Below, piece by piece: positions 8,966 to 15,151 of a stretch of DNA of 38,937 bases (position 1 is the first letter of the stretch; each line of letters starts with the position of its first letter). The stretch comes from Saprospiraceae bacterium. GTDB lineage: Bacteria; Bacteroidota; Bacteroidia; Chitinophagales; Saprospiraceae. The stretch covers positions 1 to 38,937 of the forward strand of contig JABSSL010000046.1 of the NCBI GenBank assembly GCA_013214355.1, given 5' to 3'. The translations under genes were made by a program, and so were the position numbers. The notes under the pieces were generated by a model. That model had not been told where the DNA came from. It searched no databases and saw only the letters and a program-made list of their open reading frames with translations.

Positions 8966-10198
8966 CTAGACAACAGCGGCACCTTCCGCCCATTGTCCAA
9001 CCTTGATTCGACCGGGATATACCTTAAGCGCTTCTTCCAAACAATCCATAGCGGCGTGTAAGTCCTTGGTATTAAGAACATAGGCAATTCGGACCTGGTT
9101 TACCCCCAAACCCGGGGTAGCATAAAAGCCTTCACCAGGAGATAGCATCACCGTAGAACCTTTATACTCAAACTTTTCTAGTAGCCATTGACAGAAATGG
9201 TCTGCATTTTCTACTGGAAACTCAGCAAAACAGTAAAAGGCTCCTCCAGGCAAGTAACTGATCACCCCATCCATTTGTTGTAGTCTTTCAAATACTACAT
9301 TTCTACGGCGATCATACTCTTCCTTGACCTCGTTCATGTAACTATCGTCCATCTCAAGGGCTCCTTCCGCCAAAATCTGGCCAAGACCAGGAGGGCTTAG
9401 TCGCAATTTAGCGTATTTAACCACCGCATCAATTAATTCCTCGTTGCGAGTCACCATGGCTCCTACTCTAGCTCCACAGGCACTATAGCGCTTAGATACC
9501 GAATCAATTACTACTACGTTATTTTCGATCTCCTCCAATCTCAGTACGGAGAAGAAATCTTGGCCGTCGTAGCAAAATTCCCGGTATACCTCATCCACAA
9601 ATAGATAAAGATCATACTTCTTTACCACCTGCGCCAACTCCTTCAATGCCTTTTCGGGATAGAAACAGCCCGTAGGATTATTAGGGTTAGTAATAAAAAT
9701 GGCTTTGGTCTTCGGCGTAATAACCGCTTCGAAAGCTTTAGCGTCTGGCAAAGCAAAACCATCTTCTAAATCGCAGGTCACCGGTACAACATTGACATCC
9801 GCAATATGAGCAAAGCCATTGTAGTTGGCATAAAAAGGCTCTGGAACAACCATCTCATCACCATGATCCATACAGGCTAAGAACAAGAACTGAATCGCTT
9901 CCGATGCCCCGGTGGTAACTATCACTTGGTCTGCCGTAACTTCGGTATCGAATTTGGCGTAGTAGTCCACCAATTTTGCTCGGTAACTGGCATTACCCGC
10001 TGCCGCGCTATAGGCTAATATTTTCAGGTCCGTTTCTTTTACTTTCGCCATGGCCGCCGCAGGTGTTTCAATATCAGGTTGTCCAATATTGAGATGATAC
10101 ACGTGCTTCCCTTCTGCCTTCACTTTGTCGGCAATGGGTACCAGCTTTCGGAACGGAGATAGAGGTACCTCCACTCCCCTTTTTGAAATCGATGGCAT
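8966..10198 (-). CDS. class I PLP-dependent aminotransferase (aspartate aminotransferase type)
   Basis: 410 aa, fold type I. It transfers an amino group from aspartate or a similar donor to a keto acid through pyridoxal phosphate. The N-terminal specificity region contains LNIGQPDIETP. PLP-ring contacts lie in ITNPNNPTG and LFVDEVYREF. The Schiff-base lysine is Lys236 in DSVSKRYSACGARVG. LSPGEGFYATPGLGVNQVRIAY holds the C-terminal substrate-carboxylate arginine. The family covers aspartate, alanine and other amino-acid aminotransferases, so the substrate is inferred. A promoter-like TTTC-N19-TATTTTTG lies at 10234-10264. Confidence 0.9.
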   Translation of the reverse strand: MPSISKRGVEVPLSPFRKLVPIADKVKAEGKHVYHLNIGQPDIETPAAAMAKVKETDLKILAYSAAAGNASYRAKLVDYYAKFDTEVTADQVIVTTGASEAIQFLFLACMDHGDEMVVPEPFYANYNGFAHIADVNVVPVTCDLEDGFALPDAKAFEAVITPKTKAIFITNPNNPTGCFYPEKALKELAQVVKKYDLYLFVDEVYREFCYDGQDFFSVLRLEEIENNVVVIDSVSKRYSACGARVGAMVTRNEELIDAVVKYAKLRLSPPGLGQILAEGALEMDDSYMNEVKEEYDRRRNVVFERLQQMDGVISYLPGGAFYCFAEFPVENADHFCQWLLEKFEYKGSTVMLSPGEGFYATPGLGVNQVRIAYVLNTKDLHAAMDCLEEALKVYPGRIKVGQWAEGAAVV

Positions 10199-10233
10199 GA
10201 TAAATTAATAGTTTATTAAATAAAAAAGTGGGC

Positions 10234-10264
10234 CAAAAATAGTCCTATTTACGGGGGAATGAAA
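10234..10264 (-). promoter_or_regulatory. candidate promoter of the aminotransferase
   Basis: On the minus strand, TTTC (10264-10261), 19 bases and TATTTTTG (10241-10234) form a good -7 box with a one-mismatch -33 box, 36 bases before the ATG. Confidence 0.5.
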
Positions 10265-10381
10265 GCTTAGTTGTCAATCAACTAGCCTTTTTTTGGTTAA
10301 ATTCTGAGGGCTCAGATTAAGAAATAAAACTTTATCTACTGTAAATCAATCTTTTGTGAGTCGTTTTTTTCTACTCTATTA

Positions 10382-11182
10382 CTACCACTGATTTATGTCA
10401 ATAGGGTCAAAGGAAGTAAACGCATTTTCAGGAACCTCTTGGAAAACCGCTATTTCCGACAATTGCGGCCTACCACGATCACCGGATAGCTGTAGGTCTC
10501 CTTGCCTTTTATAGCCTTTCCATGGCATGGCAAAGCGTGGTGCTTCATCATCAGCTTGGGTGTAAAAATCCCACTGGCAAACCAAGTTAGTCGCTGGATC
10601 AATGTACACCAGATATTTATTCTGTGGCGTCACACCCACCTCCTCAAAAGTCAAGGCTAGCACTTCCGCCATTTGACCTTCTAGGGTTGTATCTTGTCCG
10701 ACGTAGTTCAGGGTTACGCCAGAATCCTTTAGCTTGAATGGCATCACCAGCCAATAAGAGTCATTGATCCAAATTCGGTTTCCTATACCGACATAAGTTT
10801 CCAGACTATCCGGATCTTCAAAAACCACATCGCCCTTCTTTACTTTGCCAGTACCTTCTGCCAGGTTCACGAGGTAAGTCGTACTATCTCCGGGAGAATC
10901 AATGCGAACTCTTTGTCCTTGCTTATCCCATAGAAGCGTTCTACGCCCAAAAAAGTTCCAATGAAAATACCTGGTGGTATCCCAACTCTTTCTTCCTCCC
11001 ATAGCCAACATAACCTTATCTGCCCACTCTATCGCTTTTGCATCAGATGCTTCCTCGTTAAAACCATCTGCGGCAGGGTTACCGACTACTTCTTCAGCTG
11101 TGGCTTCGGCCGAGGCCTGATTGGCATTTTCACAAGCAACTGACAAAATCATAATAAAGGCAGCGAACAACAAGAATCTCAT
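10382..11182 (-). CDS. probable lipoprotein of unknown function (DUF6503/LolA-like fold suspected)
   Basis: 266 aa. The N-terminus MRFLLFAAFIMILSVACEN is a short hydrophobic signal ending in S-V-A-C, a plausible though not ideal lipobox, so the mature protein probably begins at Cys17 and is lipid-anchored. A low-complexity Ala/Glu linker (about 20-45) precedes the folded part. That part begins DKVMLAMGGRKSWDTTRY and contains WNFFGRRTLLWDKQGQRVR, and it is rich in beta-forming segments and aromatic residues. This pattern resembles DUF6503-type Bacteroidota proteins and, more distantly, LolA/LolB-like half-barrels, but I cannot confirm that. It is a single gene. A TAATTTTC box lies upstream but its -33 element is weak. 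No function should be assigned. Confidence 0.75.
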   Translation of the reverse strand: MRFLLFAAFIMILSVACENANQASAEATAEEVVGNPAADGFNEEASDAKAIEWADKVMLAMGGRKSWDTTRYFHWNFFGRRTLLWDKQGQRVRIDSPGDSTTYLVNLAEGTGKVKKGDVVFEDPDSLETYVGIGNRIWINDSYWLVMPFKLKDSGVTLNYVGQDTTLEGQMAEVLALTFEEVGVTPQNKYLVYIDPATNLVCQWDFYTQADDEAPRFAMPWKGYKRQGDLQLSGDRGRPQLSEIAVFQEVPENAFTSFDPIDINQW

Positions 11183-11300
11183 AAGCTTAGTGTTTTAAAG
11201 ATCGGGCGGAAAATTACACATTTTTTTTCCCGAAGTCTCAAATTTACCGCTTTACTTCTACTACTTGCTGCTAAAAGCATTTGACGGTAGACAAATAAAA

Positions 11301-11329
11301 GGGCCTTAATCCTCTTCAGGTTAAGGCCC
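11301..11329 (-). terminator. terminator of the OmpA/HhH unit
   Basis: A 9-bp GC-rich inverted repeat (11301-11309 with 11321-11329) is followed on the minus strand by TTTTATTTG. It lies 41 bases past the stop of the HhH protein. Confidence 0.75.
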
Positions 11330-11370
11330 AACGGTAGCTAAACGCTACTATCTTCTTCTATATGTTTTCT

Positions 11371-12378
11371 CTATTTAGGAGCTTTGCCTCCATCCAAGAA
11401 TTCTTGGTATTCTCTCAAGGCTCTCCAGTTTTCTTCAGCAGCTAACTGTGCTTGCTTTGGCCAGGTAGTCGGATCAGCCAATCGGTAGCGATCACCTGCC
11501 TCACCTAAAATTTCCTTTAAGCGTTCTACTGAAGTGGCTCCTAGCTCCGCACGATTATTGATGCCTGCTGCCTTTAAGATGCCTTCGATCTTAGGCCCGA
11601 TACCTTCTACGATTTGTAGGTCCTCAGCTTTGCGAGAGAATCCAAGGCGCTTCTGTGCTAGTTTTTCCACCTTAGAAGGGGTGTCTGTATTGCCTTTATC
11701 GTCACGTCCTGTATCAAGGAATTTCTGGTATTCGATCAACTCGTCCCAATTTCCTTTCAAAGCCAATTCAGCTTGCTTCGCCCAAGTCTTTGGATCATGC
11801 ATGCGATAACGTGGCCCAGCGTCTGCTAAGATACCTTTAAGCGTATCATAGTCTGCTTCAGCTAAGTCCTTCCAATTATTAATGTCTGCATCTTTCAACA
11901 GGCCTTCAATCTTTGGTCCAATACCTTCTACGATCTGCAATTCATGTGGCTTTAAGATCGTGCTCAAACTAAACGGCTTCTGCGTACCCTCTTTCAGGCC
12001 ATCTGTCCCACCAGAAGCGACGACCATAGAAGATCCACTATCATCATCTCCTCCGTCTTTGGCTTGCTCAAGCTTAGCTAACAGCGTCATCTTATCTGCC
12101 TCACACTTACCTAGAGAAACGCGGAGACCGTCCTTATCTTTTTCTGCCTCATCTAACTTGTACTTCAAGCCATTGAACTCTGCCTCCAGGTCCGTATGAC
12201 GTTTCTTAAGGTCAGCCAATTCTCTTTCATATTTCTCAACTTCGGCTTTGTACTTAGCCCACAGCCACCAGCCTAATAATAGACCTAGGAGGAAGGATAT
12301 CAGAGAAGCTAACAACCAGGCTAACCAGCACGGCAAGCCGAAGATCGTCGTATTCAATAATAATATATCGATATGCAT
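11371..12378 (-). CDS. membrane-anchored coiled-coil protein with two helix-hairpin-helix modules
   Basis: 335 aa from the ATG at 12378. The longer frame reaching 12405 would need a TTG directly abutting the preceding stop, so the ATG is preferred. Layout: a membrane segment (about 11-40, WLAWLLASLISFLLGLLLGW), a charged coiled coil (about 41-105), a Gly/Asp/Ser linker, then two related modules at about 145-222 and 253-329. Each module opens with DLQIVEGIGPKIEG or nearly so, where GIGPKIEG is a helix-hairpin-helix signature. Each continues to a DP-x-TW-x-KQA-x-LA motif and ends in EYQ-x-FLD. This HhH type occurs in other Bacteroidota proteins, including C-terminal extensions of bL21. In other families such hairpins bind DNA or RNA backbones or act as protein contacts. 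The gene follows an OmpA-like gene by 27 bases and shares its terminator. Function is unknown. Confidence 0.85.
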   Translation of the reverse strand: MHIDILLLNTTIFGLPCWLAWLLASLISFLLGLLLGWWLWAKYKAEVEKYERELADLKKRHTDLEAEFNGLKYKLDEAEKDKDGLRVSLGKCEADKMTLLAKLEQAKDGGDDDSGSSMVVASGGTDGLKEGTQKPFSLSTILKPHELQIVEGIGPKIEGLLKDADINNWKDLAEADYDTLKGILADAGPRYRMHDPKTWAKQAELALKGNWDELIEYQKFLDTGRDDKGNTDTPSKVEKLAQKRLGFSRKAEDLQIVEGIGPKIEGILKAAGINNRAELGATSVERLKEILGEAGDRYRLADPTTWPKQAQLAAEENWRALREYQEFLDGGKAPK

Positions 12379-12405
12379 TTTATTAAAGGTTTTTAGTTGA
12401 TTCAA

Positions 12406-13248
12406 TTAGTTTTTGATGAGTCTAACTTCCGCACGACGGTTATTGTGGCGGCCCGCATCGGTCTCATTGGTATCCACAGGTTGGGATTTTCCTTTCGAAT
12501 CCGTTGTAATCTGGTTTCGATTAACCCCTTTGCTAACAAGAATATCTCTGATTTCCTTAGCTCTTCTCAAACCAAGCGCCATGTTGGCATCATCACTTCC
12601 CACATTATCGGTATGGCCGGTGATGGTTACATTTTCACCTGAAGTCTTGATTCGTTCGGCAAGGCGATCTAGGTAATCATCAATAGCGGCGTCAGCCTCT
12701 TTAACGGTAGAGTTGAACGGGAAACGGATGATCGCTCGATCGTCTAATTCTTCGACCGTTTCTTCGGCCTCTGTTTCGGGCGTCTTCCATTCGAAATCAG
12801 CTGCTTCAAAATAGCCTTCCTTCATTCCTTCTCTATCATCCACCAAACGCGCTCTTAGCTTGATGCGATCAGTAGGAATATCAGGAGCTAAAAGGTCTCT
12901 GATCTGGGCCGCTCTAGCAAATCCCATGTTATCAAAGCCTTCTGGTGCGTCCTCTCCTTCGAAATAGAAGCCAGTAATTTCTAGGATGTTGTTCTCATCC
13001 AATTGGGCAAGGAGATTTTGTTTAGTGGCATCGAAGCCATCATTGGTAAAGGCTTGTGCGTTGGACCATTGAAAATCAATGGGGTAACGCGATGCTACTG
13101 GAGTGGTTTCTTCAGGCTCATCCACTACTGTGGTAGTGTCACCTGCACCGTCCTCCGCGCAACACTGCTTTAGACACCCTTCATAGGCGACTATAGAGTA
13201 CAAGGCCCATATTATTAGCATAACAATGACCTTAATTGGTGCGGACAT
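12406..13248 (-). CDS. inner-membrane-anchored protein with two OmpA-like modules
   Basis: 280 aa. A single hydrophobic segment (about 5-22) is followed by a Cys-rich stretch (Cys25, 29 and 30) and an acidic linker. The C-terminal module (about 170-280) is a standard OmpA/MotB peptidoglycan-binding domain: TGHTDNVGSDDANMALGLRR with Asp214 and Arg229, then NNRRAEV. An upstream segment (about 56-140) reads like a degenerate copy: LEITGFYFEG, then N-x-GFARAAQIRDLL matching N-x-x-LS-x-x-RA, but without the TGHTD aspartate. There is no beta-barrel, so this is not a classical OmpA porin. It more likely tethers an inner-membrane complex to the cell wall, as MotB-like proteins do. Its stop lies 27 bases before the HhH gene's ATG, so the two are almost certainly co-transcribed. 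Confidence 0.88.
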   Translation of the reverse strand: MSAPIKVIVMLIIWALYSIVAYEGCLKQCCAEDGAGDTTTVVDEPEETTPVASRYPIDFQWSNAQAFTNDGFDATKQNLLAQLDENNILEITGFYFEGEDAPEGFDNMGFARAAQIRDLLAPDIPTDRIKLRARLVDDREGMKEGYFEAADFEWKTPETEAEETVEELDDRAIIRFPFNSTVKEADAAIDDYLDRLAERIKTSGENVTITGHTDNVGSDDANMALGLRRAKEIRDILVSKGVNRNQITTDSKGKSQPVDTNETDAGRHNNRRAEVRLIKN

Positions 13249-13338
13249 ATGTCAACTTGTTTGTTAGTAAAAAAATATTCTTTATAATACGAAAAATGCC
13301 TTATCAAATTTGGCAAACTAACCAAAAATAATAATTAA

Positions 13339-13524
13339 TCTTGGAGTCGGGGCAATCCTGGCGCCGATTTACGCTTCTGTAAGGGAGATGAATGTTACCA
13401 ACGACTAGAACGAGTTCATGGGAAGAATAAAGTAGATGTTGGTATCAAGTATTCACATTTCTTAGACGGGGGATATCCCGCGGAGTCACAATTAGCCGAA
13501 CACTTTAAATTACTGAGCTTTTGA
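13339..13524 (+). other. startless open frame in the 454-bp gap upstream of ffh
   Basis: The gap 13249-13702 holds no credible gene. One frame stays open for 61 codons after a TAA at 13336-13338 and stops at TGA 13522-13524. It has no ATG, GTG or TTG codon. Its translation has a protein-like composition (for example HFLDGGYPAESQLAEHFKLL) but matches no family I know. It could be a decayed 3' gene fragment or chance. The remainder of the gap is AT-rich and carries the ffh promoter. Confidence 0.25.
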
Positions 13525-13538
13525 GCCCAGGCAAAACA

Positions 13539-13568
13539 TTGCCTAAGAACGGAAAATCTTTATATTTG
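13539..13568 (+). promoter_or_regulatory. promoter of ffh
   Basis: TTG (13539-13541), 19 bases and TATATTTG (13561-13568) give a near-perfect Bacteroidota promoter. The leader to the ATG at 13703 would be about 130 bases, unusually long. A small 6-bp hairpin (13529-13534 with 13539-13544) overlaps the -33 box. Confidence 0.6.
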
Positions 13569-13702
13569 CATACTGTTTGCTAAATGTTAGAATAGTTAGA
13601 TGATGCGTATGCGAACTAAGGATTTAGTTTAATTGTTATTCTAATCTGTTGATGCAAGCAAAATAATTAATAATAACTGAAAATAAAAAAAATCGTTGAT
13701 TC

Positions 13703-15052
13703 ATGTTCGAAAGTCTTAGTGATCGCTTAGAAGGTGCGTTTAAGACCCTGAGGGGAGATGGCAAACTAACTGAGATCAACATTGCTCAATCGATAAAGGA
13801 GATCCGTAGAGCCTTAGTATCTGCTGACGTTAACTATAAGATAGCCAAAGAGTTTACGGACAAAATTAAAGATAAGGCACTTGGCACGGAGAATGTACTA
13901 AAGGCGGTTAAGCCTGGAGAGTTGATGGTGAAGATCGTCATGGATGAGTTGGTATCCTTGATGGGTGGTCAAGCTGCAGGTATTAATATAAAGGGAGAAC
14001 CTGCCGTGGTATTGATTGCGGGTCTGCAAGGTTCTGGTAAAACTACTTTTTCTGGTAAGTTGGCTTTGCATTTACGTACCAAAAGAAACAAGAAGCCTCT
14101 TTTGGTAGCCTGTGATGTATATAGGCCGGCTGCGATTGATCAGATTACCGTGTTAGGTGAACAGGTTGGCGTTCCAGTGTACAAAGAAGTAGAAAACAAG
14201 AATCCTGTAGAGATTGCCTTGAAGTCCATCAAATATGCGCAAGACAACAATCATGATGTTGTAATTGTGGATACGGCTGGTCGTTTGGCCATTGATGAGG
14301 CGATGATGGAGGAGATTTCTAATGTCAAAAATGCGATTCTCCCTAATGAAACGCTTTTTGTAGTTGACTCCATGACTGGTCAGGATGCGGTTAATACGGC
14401 AAAGGCCTTCAATGAAGTTATCAATTACGACGGTGTAGTACTAACCAAATTAGATGGTGACACGCGAGGTGGTGCGGCCCTATCGGTAAAGTATACGGTT
14501 GGAAAGCCAATCAAATTCGTTAGTACTGGTGAGCAGATGGATACTTTGGATGTATTCCATCCTGATCGAATGGCTCAGCGGATTCTTGGTATGGGTGATA
14601 TTGTTTCTTTCGTTGAGAGAGCGCAGGAACAATTCGATGAGGAAGAAGCCAAGCGTCTTGAGAAGAAGATTCGTAAGAATAAGTTCGACTTCAATGACTT
14701 CTTGAGTCAATTAGCTCAGATCCGTAAAATGGGAGATCTCAAGAGTTTGATGAATATGATTCCCGGAATGTCCAAGATGACAAAGAACTTGGATATTGAC
14801 AATAGCGCCTTTAACAAGGTAGAGGCCATCATCCTTTCGATGACGCCACAGGAAAGATCAAATCCTGAGGTGCTAAATATTAGCCGTAAGAAAAGGATCG
14901 CCAAGGGCTGTGGTCAAACGATGGATGATATTAATAGATTCATCAAACAATTTGATCAAATGCGCAAGATGATGCACAAGCTCAGCAAATCTCCTGGCAT
15001 GGCCGGGATGATGGGTGCCGGTGGCGGTAGGAACCGTGGTCGCAGACGTTAA
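13703..15052 (+). CDS. ffh: signal recognition particle protein Ffh (SRP54)
   Basis: 449 aa, the normal Ffh length. With 4.5S RNA it binds signal sequences of nascent membrane proteins and delivers ribosomes to FtsY in a GTP-dependent cycle. The N domain (1-95) is followed by the G domain. The P-loop is GLQGSGKTT (107-115), then CDVYRPAAIDQ, DTAGR (190-194) and TKLDGDTRGG with the GTP-specificity TKLD at 248-251. The methionine-rich M domain (about 300-449) includes MNMIPGMSKM and ends in a Gly/Arg tail with SPGMAGMMG. It has its own promoter and a terminator at 15082-15116. No SRP RNA gene is visible nearby. Confidence 0.98.
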   Translation: MFESLSDRLEGAFKTLRGDGKLTEINIAQSIKEIRRALVSADVNYKIAKEFTDKIKDKALGTENVLKAVKPGELMVKIVMDELVSLMGGQAAGINIKGEPAVVLIAGLQGSGKTTFSGKLALHLRTKRNKKPLLVACDVYRPAAIDQITVLGEQVGVPVYKEVENKNPVEIALKSIKYAQDNNHDVVIVDTAGRLAIDEAMMEEISNVKNAILPNETLFVVDSMTGQDAVNTAKAFNEVINYDGVVLTKLDGDTRGGAALSVKYTVGKPIKFVSTGEQMDTLDVFHPDRMAQRILGMGDIVSFVERAQEQFDEEEAKRLEKKIRKNKFDFNDFLSQLAQIRKMGDLKSLMNMIPGMSKMTKNLDIDNSAFNKVEAIILSMTPQERSNPEVLNISRKKRIAKGCGQTMDDINRFIKQFDQMRKMMHKLSKSPGMAGMMGAGGGRNRGRRR

Positions 15053-15081
15053 ATGCACGACTAAATTGCTAAAAATATACT

Positions 15082-15116
15082 AAAGCCTGCCAGGATAAAC
15101 TTTCTTGGCAGGCTTT
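15082..15116 (+). terminator. terminator of ffh
   Basis: An 11-bp stem (15082-15092 with 15106-15116), extendable inward by three pairs including one G-T, is followed by TTT-C-TTG. It lies 29 bases after the ffh stop and 35 bases before the next ATG. Confidence 0.75.
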
Positions 15117-15151
15117 CTTGTTACCTTTATAGACAACCAATCTGATCCGAC

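Noticed and set aside
12379-12405. Longer start for the HhH protein at 12405
   Set aside because: It needs a TTG start codon directly after the preceding stop; an ATG follows at 12378.
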